From: an uncultured Clostridia bacterium
GTDB taxonomy: Bacteria > Bacillota > Clostridia > Monoglobales > Firm-18
DNA: 7,172 nucleotides
Assembly: GCA_937914775.1 (NCBI GenBank)
Contig: CALDNB010000193.1
Span: 1 to 7,172, forward strand
Direction of reading: 5' to 3'
The notes beneath the pieces are model-generated. The model was not told the DNA's origin, searched no databases, and saw only the letters and a program-made list of their open reading frames with translations. Made by a program: the position numbers and the translations under genes. Below are positions 1-6,216 of this stretch, in pieces (position 1 is the first letter of the stretch; each line of letters opens with the position of its first letter).

Positions 1-73
1 CCGGAAGTATTACATTGACGGAAACACGTCTTTTCAGCTCCTGTGACCTGAAGTTCATTTCTATGAATGCCAT
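1..73 (-). CDS. Tributyrin-esterase-like alpha/beta hydrolase, N-terminal 24 codons only
   Basis: Partial gene running off the left edge. Reading the minus strand from ATG at 73..71 gives MAFIEMNFRSQELKRR followed by VSVNVILP. I recognise this as the opening of the EstA/tributyrin-esterase branch of the esterase D-like alpha/beta hydrolases, which typically begin with a short beta strand, a polar stretch and 'VNVILP'. The catalytic serine, aspartate and histidine would lie outside the window, so activity cannot be judged. An AAAGGA ribosome binding site lies at 91..86, about 12 nt before the ATG, which is a slightly long spacing. The gene starts 37 nt after the stop of the dehydrogenase upstream on the same strand with no terminator between, so the two are probably co-transcribed. 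The family call rests on few residues and is moderate. Confidence 0.6.
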   Translation of the reverse strand, partial: MAFIEMNFRSQELKRRVSVNVILP

Positions 74-110
74 TTATTCTTTCGTTCCTTTCATATTACA
101 GATAGTATCG

Positions 111-812
111 TCAGATAACTATTCCTCCGTTTGGACTTATTACCTGCCCTGTAATAAACTGTCCCTGTTCAATCAGATACAAAACACAGTTGGCAATGTC
201 TTGGGGTTTGCCGATTATTCCAAGAGGTGTTTCCTCTTTTACCATTTCAATTGTTTCGTTATCAAAACCCTTGTTCATATCTGTATCAATCATACCGGGG
301 GCGATGCAGTTTACTGTTATCCCCGAGGGACCAACCTCTTTGGCAAGTGCTTTTGTAAAACCTATAACCCCTGCTTTTGCTGCAGAATAATGTACTTCGC
401 AGGAGGCACCGCATATTCCCCACATTGAAGAAATGTTTATAATGCACCCTGATTTTTTATTTATCATATATGGAAGTGCACCTTTTGTGCAGTTAAAAAC
501 TCCCGTAAGATTAACTCCGATCATTCTGTTCCAATCTTCAGAAGTAATGTCTGTAAACAGTTTTTGCTGTGCAATTCCTGCGTTGTTAATTAAAATATCA
601 ACTCCGCCGATTTTGGAAAACATCTCCTCTGTTTCCTTTGGAGAGGACACATCTGCTTTTACAGGTACAGCACCGATTTCCCGGGCAAGATTCTCCGCCT
701 TTTCGTCACTTTTTAAATAATTTATATAAACTTTGTATTCTTTTTCCGACAGTAATCTTGCGATTGCTTCTCCTATTCCTCTTGTACCGCCGGTAATTAA
801 CACTTTTTTCAT
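111..812 (-). CDS. FabG-like short-chain dehydrogenase/reductase (SDR family)
   Basis: A 233-residue cytosolic NAD(P)H-dependent oxidoreductase of the classical SDR family, closest in pattern to 3-oxoacyl-ACP reductase (FabG). The Rossmann dinucleotide motif TGGTRGIG is at residues 7-14, NNAG at 76-79, and the catalytic set is Ser129, Tyr142 and Lys146 (YSAAK), with the same 13- and 4-residue spacings as E. coli FabG. APGMIDTDM at 171-179 is the usual loop after the active site, and the length is normal. The start at 812 is preferred over the in-frame ATG at 845 because AAAGGAG lies 7 nt upstream of it and the 845 ATG overlaps the promoter. The gene is not beside fab genes but precedes an esterase-like gene, so it may reduce a different keto substrate. 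Family certain; substrate unknown. Confidence 0.9.
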   Translation of the reverse strand: MKKVLITGGTRGIGEAIARLLSEKEYKVYINYLKSDEKAENLAREIGAVPVKADVSSPKETEEMFSKIGGVDILINNAGIAQQKLFTDITSEDWNRMIGVNLTGVFNCTKGALPYMINKKSGCIINISSMWGICGASCEVHYSAAKAGVIGFTKALAKEVGPSGITVNCIAPGMIDTDMNKGFDNETIEMVKEETPLGIIGKPQDIANCVLYLIEQGQFITGQVISPNGGIVI

Positions 813-836
813 AACTACTCTCCTTTGTTCAAAAAT

Positions 837-865
837 ATTATACATAATAAAATAATTAATGTCAA
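837..865 (-). promoter_or_regulatory. Consensus sigma-A promoter of the dehydrogenase gene
   Basis: On the minus strand, TTGACA (865..860) and TATAAT (842..837) are separated by exactly 17 nt: a full consensus housekeeping promoter. Transcription would begin near 830, leaving a leader of about 18 nt that contains the AAAGGAG site (826..820). This also excludes the longer reading frame that starts at 845. Confidence 0.85.
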
Positions 866-869
866 TGTA

Positions 870-898
870 TTGAATTTTTAAAACAAAAGTGTTAAAAT
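870..898 (+). promoter_or_regulatory. Probable sigma-A promoter of hydG-hydF
   Basis: TTGAAT (870-875) and TAAAAT (893-898) with 17-nt spacing, followed by AAAGGAG at 913-919, 9 nt before the hydG ATG. The -35 box matches consensus at four of six positions, so it is a weaker promoter than the divergent one on the other strand. The two -35 boxes are only 4 bp apart. Confidence 0.6.
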
Positions 899-928
899 AT
901 TAACATAAGCCGAAAGGAGATAATCGCA

Positions 929-2395
929 ATGTATAACAGTAAATCGAAAAAAGCGGAAGAATTTATTTCTGACGAGGAGATATTAAAAACTCTGGAAACT
1001 GCAAAAGAGCAGTCTCAAAACAAAGAATATGTAAAAGAAATACTAAATAAAGCAAGAGCGTGTAACGGAATTGACTACACCGAAGCAACAACACTTCTTT
1101 TATGCGACGACGAAGAAGTTATAAAAGAAATATACGAAATTGCCCATAACATAAAGCAGAAAATATACGGCAACAGAATAGTTATGTTTGCACCTCTTTA
1201 TCTTTCAAACTACTGTGTGAACGGTTGTCTTTACTGTTCATACCACCACAACAATACCTGCATAAAAAGAAAGAAACTTACTCAGGAAGAGATTGCAAAA
1301 GAGGTAACTGCGCTTCAGGATATGGGACACAAACGTCTTGCCCTCGAAGCAGGAGAAGACCCCGAAAACTGCCCCATCGAATATATCTTGGAAAGCATAA
1401 AAACCGTATATTCCACAAAGCACAAAAACGGCTCTATAAGACGTGTTAATATAAATATAGCGGCAACTACAGTCGAAAATTACAGAAAACTGAAAGAGGC
1501 AGAAAACGGATGGCTGTTGGCACAGCTCCACGGGAGTTTCACCCCGGCCCATGCTGATGGGTATATTTTATTCCAGGAAACATATCACAAGCCCACTTAC
1601 GAAAGGTTGCACCCAACAGGTCCTAAACATAATTACGCTTACCATACAGAGGCAATGGACAGAGCCATGGAGGGCGGTATTGACGACGTGGGCATCGGTG
1701 CCTTGTTCGGTCTTTATAATTACCAGTACGACTTTGTAGGTCTTCTTCTTCACGCAAAACATTTAGAAGACACCTTCGGCGTAGGGCCTCACACAATAAG
1801 CGTACCAAGAATTTGTCCTGCAGAAAACGTTGACCTGTCAATTTTCCACGACACAATTCCCGACGATACTTTCAAGAAAATAGTTGCAATTTTAAGAATT
1901 GCAGTACCATATACAGGAATAATCGTATCTACAAGAGAATCAAAAGCCACAAGACGCGAAGTGTTGAAATTAGGTGTTTCACAAATAAGCGGCGGCTCTA
2001 TTACAGGTGTTGGCGGATACGCTAAAAACCGTGACGAAGACGAGGGAACAGCACAGTTTGATGTAACAGACACAAGACCCCTTGACGAAGTTGTAAGATG
2101 GCTTTGCGAAGAGGGATATGTTCCCAGTTTCTGCACCGCTTGTTACAGACAGGGCAGAACAGGTGACAGATTTATGAGTTTTGCAAAAAGCGGAGAAATC
2201 TGCAACTACTGTCAGCCAAACGCACTTCTTACTTTAAAGGAATATCAGTTGGATTATGCAAATGATGAAACAAAACGTGCAATACAAAACGTGTGGGACA
2301 AAGAAATTGAAAGAGTAGCATGTCCCGAAGTTAAAGAGAAAACCCTTGAAATGACTAAGGAAATAGAAAAAGGAAACAGAGATTTCCGCTTTTAA
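929..2395 (+). CDS. hydG: HydG, [FeFe]-hydrogenase maturase (radical SAM tyrosine lyase), with a 16-residue insert
   Basis: HydG cleaves L-tyrosine to p-cresol and dehydroglycine and turns the latter into CO and cyanide, delivering an Fe(CO)2(CN)-cysteine synthon for the H-cluster. The radical-SAM CX3CX2C motif is C96, C100 and C103, and the C-terminal CX2CX22C cluster motif is C402, C405 and C428. The HydG signatures LFQETYH (214-220), GIDDVGIG (250-257), GPHTISVPR (286-294) and SGGSITGVGGY (354-364) are present. At 488 residues it is about 16 longer than the usual ~472. The excess maps to residues 195-210, where relatives run straight from KEA-x3-x to YILF. This stretch is encoded by GC-rich DNA and is described separately. 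All catalytic cysteines are intact, so activity is possible if the insert is tolerated. AAAGGAG stands 9 nt before the ATG, and hydF follows after 13 nt. Confidence 0.96.
   Translation: MYNSKSKKAEEFISDEEILKTLETAKEQSQNKEYVKEILNKARACNGIDYTEATTLLLCDDEEVIKEIYEIAHNIKQKIYGNRIVMFAPLYLSNYCVNGCLYCSYHHNNTCIKRKKLTQEEIAKEVTALQDMGHKRLALEAGEDPENCPIEYILESIKTVYSTKHKNGSIRRVNINIAATTVENYRKLKEAENGWLLAQLHGSFTPAHADGYILFQETYHKPTYERLHPTGPKHNYAYHTEAMDRAMEGGIDDVGIGALFGLYNYQYDFVGLLLHAKHLEDTFGVGPHTISVPRICPAENVDLSIFHDTIPDDTFKKIVAILRIAVPYTGIIVSTRESKATRREVLKLGVSQISGGSITGVGGYAKNRDEDEGTAQFDVTDTRPLDEVVRWLCEEGYVPSFCTACYRQGRTGDRFMSFAKSGEICNYCQPNALLTLKEYQLDYANDETKRAIQNVWDKEIERVACPEVKEKTLEMTKEIEKGNRDFRF
1511..1558 (+). other. 48-nt in-frame GC-rich hairpin insert within hydG
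   Basis: Codons 195-210 encode WLLAQLHGSFTPAHAD, which I cannot align to the HydG family. Deleting exactly 48 nt restores a canonical-length KEA(x4)YILFQETYH junction. The segment is 30/48 G+C (62%), against clearly AT-rich flanks. It folds on paper into three consecutive short stem-loops: GCTGT/ACAGC with loop TGGC (1513-1526), CGGG/CCCG (1531-1546), and CCCAT/ATGGG with loop GCTG (1548-1561). A Gly codon lies on each side (GGA 1508-1510, GGG 1559-1561). The frame stays open, so plain translation is possible. Its nature (mini-element, bypassed segment, extra loop or assembly artefact) is unknown. Confidence 0.7.
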
Positions 2396-2408
2396 TCACG
2401 GAGGGAAT

Positions 2409-3500
2409 ATGAATCACACACCAAACGCAAACAGACTTCATATAGGGGTATATGGCAAATGCAACTGCGGTAAATCGTCCCTTATAAATGCAATATCAAA
2501 TCAGGCGTCTGCCATTGTGTCCGACACAAAAGGCACTACAACCGACCCTGTTTTTAAAGCCATGGAAATACACCCCATCGGTCCTTGTGTTTTAATAGAC
2601 ACCCCCGGTTTTGATGACACTACAACTCTTGGAAAACTAAGGGTAGAGGCATCAGAAAAAGCAGCGGACAGAACAGATATTGCAATAATGGTTTTTTGTG
2701 ACACGGATTTTACTCACGAAAAACAATGGCTTGATACTTTTAAGCAAAAGAAAATTCCCGTTGTTGCAGTAATCAACAAGGCAGATATTATAGACAGTAA
2801 GCATATCAAAAATAAAATACTTCAAGAATTAAAACTTAATGCCATTACTGTCAGCGCACTTAACAAAACAGGAATAGATGATTTAAAAGAGGCGCTGGTA
2901 CGGTTAGTGCCTGAAGACTATGAAGTAAAAAGCATTACATCACATCTTGCAAACAAAGATGATGTAGTGTTGCTTGTTATGCCTCAGGATATACAGGCAC
3001 CCAAAGGAAGATTAATACTCCCTCAGGTGCAGACAATAAGGGATTTACTTGACAACAAGTGCATAGTGGTAAGCACTACCACCGACCAACTGGAAACTGC
3101 ACTTTCAAGCCTTAAAAATCCACCAAAACTGATAATTACAGACTCCCAGGTATTTGATGTAGTTTATAAACAAAAACCCGAAGAAAGTATTCTTACTTCC
3201 TTTTCCGCACTTTTTGCGCGGTACAAAGGGGATATTGACGTATATGTTTCGGGCGCAGAAAAAATTCCGCATTTAAAAGAAACAGACACAGTTTTAATTG
3301 CTGAAGCCTGTTCCCATAACGCCTTAGACGGTGACATAGGCAGAGAAAAAATCCCTGCAATGCTAAGGAAGATTGCAGGAGAAAAACTAAAGGTTGAAAT
3401 AGTATCGGGAGTTGATTTCCCAAAAGACCTTTCAAAATATGCACTTATTATCCACTGCGGCGGTTGTATGTTTAACAGAAAATATCTTAAGCAGAATTGA
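2409..3500 (+). CDS. hydF: HydF, [FeFe]-hydrogenase maturation GTPase, C-terminus lost by frameshift
   Basis: HydF is the GTPase and [4Fe-4S] scaffold on which the diiron subcluster is assembled before transfer to HydA. The N-terminal Era/TrmE-like GTPase domain (about 1-170) has the P-loop GKCNCGKS at 16-23, GTTT at 42-45, DTPG at 64-67, NKAD at 123-126 and SAL at 149-151. The C-terminal cluster domain carries C301-x-H303 and H349-C350-GG-C353, the family CxH...HCxxC ligands. After K358 the frame departs from the family and stops at 3498-3500 with YLKQN, whereas the expected SRIEKAK...PITNYG tail continues in the +1 frame to 3588. The product is 363 residues instead of roughly 393, with every metal ligand retained. 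GGAGGG sits only 3 nt before the ATG. The P-loop cysteines 18 and 20 are unusual but outside the GxxxxGKS consensus. Confidence 0.93.
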   Translation: MNHTPNANRLHIGVYGKCNCGKSSLINAISNQASAIVSDTKGTTTDPVFKAMEIHPIGPCVLIDTPGFDDTTTLGKLRVEASEKAADRTDIAIMVFCDTDFTHEKQWLDTFKQKKIPVVAVINKADIIDSKHIKNKILQELKLNAITVSALNKTGIDDLKEALVRLVPEDYEVKSITSHLANKDDVVLLVMPQDIQAPKGRLILPQVQTIRDLLDNKCIVVSTTTDQLETALSSLKNPPKLIITDSQVFDVVYKQKPEESILTSFSALFARYKGDIDVYVSGAEKIPHLKETDTVLIAEACSHNALDGDIGREKIPAMLRKIAGEKLKVEIVSGVDFPKDLSKYALIIHCGGCMFNRKYLKQN

Positions 3501-3588
3501 AAAGGCAAAGGGGCAGAATATACCCATTACCAATTACGGCATCGCCATTGCAAAAATCAAAGGAATTCTTGAGAAAATCAGTTATTAA
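3483..3588 (+). pseudogene. hydF: Out-of-frame C-terminal tail of hydF
   Basis: Read from 3484 (+1 relative to hydF), the DNA encodes 34 residues, ILSRIEKAKGQ followed by NIPITNYGIAIAKIKGILE and KISY, then TAA at 3586-3588. This is the normal HydF end, including the conserved PITNYG. The break is at the A-run of AGAAAATATC (3477-3486). Two additional A's there would give NRKNILSR at normal length, whereas removing one A would also restore the frame one residue short. The cause may be a real indel, a homopolymer sequencing error or recoding. Confidence 0.85.
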
Positions 3589-3596
3589 AAAAGTAC

Positions 3597-3625
3597 TTGA
3601 AAATAATACGGTATTAGTATATAAT
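3597..3625 (+). promoter_or_regulatory. Sigma-A promoter of the murA-walJ-rlmH operon
   Basis: TTGAAA (3597-3602) and TATAAT (3620-3625) are 17 nt apart. The start of transcription should be near 3632, a leader of roughly 27 nt to the TTG start of murA. No terminator hairpin is visible between the hydF tail (stop at 3588) and this promoter, so read-through from the hyd genes is also possible. Confidence 0.8.
3604..3616. repeat. 13-bp palindrome inside the murA promoter spacer
   Basis: TAATAC-G-GTATTA forms a perfect 6+1+6 inverted repeat lying between the -35 and -10 boxes of the murA promoter. The position suits a repressor operator, but AT-rich palindromes of this size also occur by chance. 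Confidence 0.4.
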
Positions 3626-3642
3626 ATATGTTAGATAAATCC

Positions 3643-3650
3643 GGGGAGGG
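3643..3650 (+). promoter_or_regulatory. Ribosome binding site that fixes the murA TTG start
   Basis: GGGGAGGG ends at 3650, where an in-frame GTG (3650-3652) begins. That GTG overlaps the site and cannot be its start. The TTG at 3659-3661 lies 8 nt downstream and gives MDKFVIIGG, the usual MurA opening. Confidence 0.8.
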
Positions 3651-3658
3651 TGAATTCT

Positions 3659-4954
3659 TTGGATAAATTTGTAATTATAGGCGGTAAACCATTAAAAGGC
3701 GAAGTGACAATAGCAGGTGCAAAAAATGCTGCGGTTGCAGTTATTCCTGCGGCACTTCTGGTTGACGGCATTAGTATAATTGAAAATGTCCCTGACATAA
3801 CAGATGTAAAAGTACTGTTAAACATTATGACAGAACTTGGTGCAAAAATAGAAAAACTTGATAATCACACATTAAAAATTGACTGTACAAATCTTACAAG
3901 TTACTGCGCTCCTGAACATTTAGTTGCAGAAATGCGTGCTTCTTATTATTTAATCGGTGCATTGCTTGGAAGATTTAACAAAGCAGAAGTTGCTATGCCC
4001 GGTGGTTGTAATTTCGGCGTACGTCCTATAGACCAGCATATAAAAGGCTTTGAGGCACTTGGTGCGCAGGTTAAAATCAACAGAGGCGTAATTGATGCAA
4101 AAACTGACAATCTTGTTGGCGCCAATATTTATATGGATATTGTTTCGGTAGGTGCTACAATCAATACCATTTTAGCATCTGTACGTGCAAAAGGTACTAC
4201 GGTAATTGAAAATGCTGCAAAAGAGCCCCACGTTGTTGACCTTGCAAACTTCTTAAATGCAATGGGCGCATCAGTTAAAGGTGCAGGTACAGATACAATC
4301 AAAATTAAAGGTGTAGAAAAATTAACAGGCGGTACATACTCAATAATTCCCGACCAGATTGAAGCAGGAACATTTATGATTGCAGCAGCCGCTACCTGTG
4401 GCGACGTGCTTATTAAAAATGTTATTCCAAAACATCTGGAAAGTATATCTGCAAAACTTTCAGAAATGAATGTGGAAGTTACAGAGTATGACGACAGCGT
4501 TCGTGTAAAAAGAACGAACCCCTTAAAAAGGGTAAATATAAAAACCCTGCCATATCCGGGGTTCCCTACAGATATGCAGCCTCAGGCAGTTGTACTTTTA
4601 TCACTTGCCGAGGGTACATCGGTTATTACTGAAAGTGTATGGGAAAACAGATTCCAGTATGTTGACGAACTTCGTAAAATGGGAGTAAACGTCACCGTTG
4701 ACGGCAGAAACGCCATAATTGAAGGTATAAAAGGCTTTACGGGTGCTCCCATAAAAGCAACTGACCTTCGTGCAGGTGCATCTATGGTAATTGCAGCACT
4801 GGCAGCCAGCGGGGTATCGGAAATAAGCAACTTAAAATACATTGACAGAGGTTACGAAGACTTTGAAAACAAACTGAAAAGTCTTGGTGCACAGATAACA
4901 AGAAAAACTGAAGGCACAGAATCTCCTGATTCTGCAAACGGAGAAGTGGTATGA
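3659..4954 (+). CDS. murA: UDP-N-acetylglucosamine 1-carboxyvinyltransferase (MurZ/MurAB type likely)
   Basis: Cytosolic enzyme of the first committed step of peptidoglycan synthesis: transfer of enolpyruvate from PEP to UDP-GlcNAc. With the TTG start the protein has 431 residues and numbering falls close to E. coli MurA: K22 and N23 (GAKNA), catalytic and fosfomycin-reactive cysteine at 117 in PGGCNFGVRPIDQHI, D305 in PGFPTDMQ, R371 in DLRAGAS and R397 in YIDRGYE. The two inside-out alpha/beta domains of the family are complete. ASYYLIGALLGRF before the cysteine loop resembles the second Gram-positive paralogue (MurZ/MurAB) more than MurAA; this is inference. A polar C-terminal extension of about 15 residues follows the last family motif. 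The stop overlaps the walJ start (ATGA, 4951-4954), implying translational coupling. Confidence 0.96.
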   Translation: MDKFVIIGGKPLKGEVTIAGAKNAAVAVIPAALLVDGISIIENVPDITDVKVLLNIMTELGAKIEKLDNHTLKIDCTNLTSYCAPEHLVAEMRASYYLIGALLGRFNKAEVAMPGGCNFGVRPIDQHIKGFEALGAQVKINRGVIDAKTDNLVGANIYMDIVSVGATINTILASVRAKGTTVIENAAKEPHVVDLANFLNAMGASVKGAGTDTIKIKGVEKLTGGTYSIIPDQIEAGTFMIAAAATCGDVLIKNVIPKHLESISAKLSEMNVEVTEYDDSVRVKRTNPLKRVNIKTLPYPGFPTDMQPQAVVLLSLAEGTSVITESVWENRFQYVDELRKMGVNVTVDGRNAIIEGIKGFTGAPIKATDLRAGASMVIAALAASGVSEISNLKYIDRGYEDFENKLKSLGAQITRKTEGTESPDSANGEVV

Positions 4955-5727
4955 TATTTCGCACATTGGTAAGCGGCAGCAGCGGTAACGCCGTTTTGTT
5001 TTCAGATGACAATACGAATATTTTAATTGACTGTGGTATAAGCGCGAAGCGTCTTATACCATTGCTTTGTCAGGCGGGAATTTCCGCACAAAACTTAGAT
5101 TACATTTTAGTAACCCACGAACACATCGACCACTGCGCAGGTGTAGGTGTGTTGTCACGAAAATTCAATATCCCCGTTATTGCAAGTATCGGCACATGGC
5201 AGGGAATGAACGTTGGAAGAATAAATCCCGAAAATGTAGTAACTTTTGATAATTATGACAGTCTTGGGGTTGGTAGCACACTAATCACACCATTCAAAAT
5301 ACCCCACGATGCAAATATGCCCACAGGCTATGTAATTGAAAGCAACGGAGCAAAGTATGCAGTAGCAACAGATATGGGCTATGTAACAAAAGGTGTGGCA
5401 GATATAGTTAAAGGCTCTCGCTCAGTTGTTCTTGAAGCAAATTACGACGAACAGATGCTTAAAAACGGAAGTTATCCTTATAGCCTAAAAAAACGAATTT
5501 TGGGGAAAGCAGGGCACTTGTGTAACAACGACACCGCAAAATTCGCTTCATATTTATTTGAAAACGGCACAGAAAAAATCATACTTGGACATTTAAGCGA
5601 TGAAAACAACACTCCCGAAATAGCATATAAAACCGTTTTCCAGAAAATCAAAGATGACGGAGTGGTTTTAGAAGAATCGTCTTTGTCAGTAGCGCCAAGA
5701 TATGAAATAAGTATAAATATAGGGTGA
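4951..5727 (+). CDS. walJ: WalJ/YycJ-type metallo-beta-lactamase-fold hydrolase
   Basis: 258-residue cytoplasmic MBL-fold protein of the YycJ/WalJ family, reported in Bacillus as a 5'-exonuclease linked to mismatch repair and found near the WalRK cell-wall regulon genes. It opens with the typical FRTLVSGSSGNA. Metal ligands are visible as THEHIDH (55-61), H119 in IPHD, D141 in ATDMG and H214 in LGHLS. GHLCN (188-192) corresponds to the family's GHLSN. The length is normal and there is no signal peptide. It starts within the murA stop codon (ATGA overlap) and the rlmH start follows 8 nt after its TGA, so it sits mid-operon. The exact physiological substrate is not settled by sequence. Confidence 0.92.
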   Translation: MIFRTLVSGSSGNAVLFSDDNTNILIDCGISAKRLIPLLCQAGISAQNLDYILVTHEHIDHCAGVGVLSRKFNIPVIASIGTWQGMNVGRINPENVVTFDNYDSLGVGSTLITPFKIPHDANMPTGYVIESNGAKYAVATDMGYVTKGVADIVKGSRSVVLEANYDEQMLKNGSYPYSLKKRILGKAGHLCNNDTAKFASYLFENGTEKIILGHLSDENNTPEIAYKTVFQKIKDDGVVLEESSLSVAPRYEISINIG

Positions 5728-5735
5728 CAGGAGTT

Positions 5736-6188
5736 ATGCTCACTATACAAATTATCGCAGTAGGAAAAATCAAAGAAAAATTTTATAAAGATGCAATAGA
5801 CGAATACAAAAAACGATTGTCCCGCTTTTGCAAATTTGTTATAACAGAAATTCCTGACTTTCCCGACAGTGACGACAATATAACAAAGGAAGCACAGTTA
5901 ATACTCCCAAAAATCAAGGGAACATGTATTCCTCTTTGTATCGAGGGCAAACAGTTGGACAGCGTACAACTTGCACAGTTTATAAAAGACGAGGCAGTAT
6001 CAGGTTGTTCCCATATTTCATTTATAATCGGCGGCAGCAACGGACTGCACGATGATATTAAAAAGGCAGGAAAACTAAAACTGTCCTTTTCAAAAATGAC
6101 GTTCCCGCACCAACTTATGCGGGTAATACTTACTGAACAAATATACAGAGCATTCAAAATTATTAATAACGAAAACTATCATAAATGA
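5736..6188 (+). CDS. rlmH: 23S rRNA (pseudouridine-1915-N3)-methyltransferase RlmH
   Basis: SPOUT-class SAM-dependent methyltransferase that methylates pseudouridine 1915 in helix 69 of 23S rRNA on assembled ribosomes; works as a dimer with a C-terminal trefoil knot. From ATG 5736 it has 150 residues. IIAVGKIKEKF near the N-terminus, FIIGGSNG and the end MTFPHQLMRVILTEQIYRAF ... YHK are the family hallmarks, and the YHK terminus shows the protein is complete. AGGAG (5729-5733) lies only 2 nt before the ATG. An in-frame GTG at 5724 overlaps the walJ stop and would add MTGV but lacks a ribosome binding site; family N-termini favour 5736. The 3' end TATCATAAATGA (6177-6188) matches the core used as attachment site by SCC elements in staphylococcal rlmH. 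Confidence 0.94.
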   Translation: MLTIQIIAVGKIKEKFYKDAIDEYKKRLSRFCKFVITEIPDFPDSDDNITKEAQLILPKIKGTCIPLCIEGKQLDSVQLAQFIKDEAVSGCSHISFIIGGSNGLHDDIKKAGKLKLSFSKMTFPHQLMRVILTEQIYRAFKIINNENYHK

Positions 6189-6216
6189 GACAAATACTTT
6201 TGTATTTGTCTCATTT
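6183..6216. terminator. Bidirectional terminator palindrome shared by rlmH and the XRE gene
   Basis: A perfect 15-bp inverted repeat, AAATGAGACAAATAC (6183-6197) and its complement (6202-6216), with a TTTT loop. It embraces both stop codons: TGA of rlmH (6186-6188) pairs base for base with the TGA of the convergent regulator (6213..6211). The plus-strand T-run is short (6214-6217) and the stem is AT-rich, so it may be only a moderate terminator in either direction. Confidence 0.7.

Noticed and set aside
813..845. Extended N-terminus of the dehydrogenase (MYNIFEQRRVV) from the ATG at 845
   Set aside because: It overlaps the TATAAT box and lies upstream of the expected transcription start; AAAGGAG points to the ATG at 812.
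1238..1552. Long antisense open frame within hydG, and others at 1789-2136 and 3164-3508
   Set aside because: They lie opposite strongly conserved coding sequence, have no ribosome binding sites or recognisable domains, and are frame shadows.
1509..1560. GATGG at 1509-1513 and 1556-1560 as target-site duplication of the hydG insert
   Set aside because: The copies are 47 nt apart; excising one repeat plus the interval would break the reading frame, so this is probably coincidental.
3650..3658. GTG at 3650 as the start of murA
   Set aside because: It overlaps the GGGGAGGG ribosome binding site; TTG at 3659 has correct spacing and yields the family N-terminus.
5724..5735. GTG at 5724 as the start of rlmH
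   Set aside because: There is no ribosome binding site, and the added MTGV is not typical of RlmH; however, the AGGAG-ATG spacing at 5736 is short, so it is not fully excluded.
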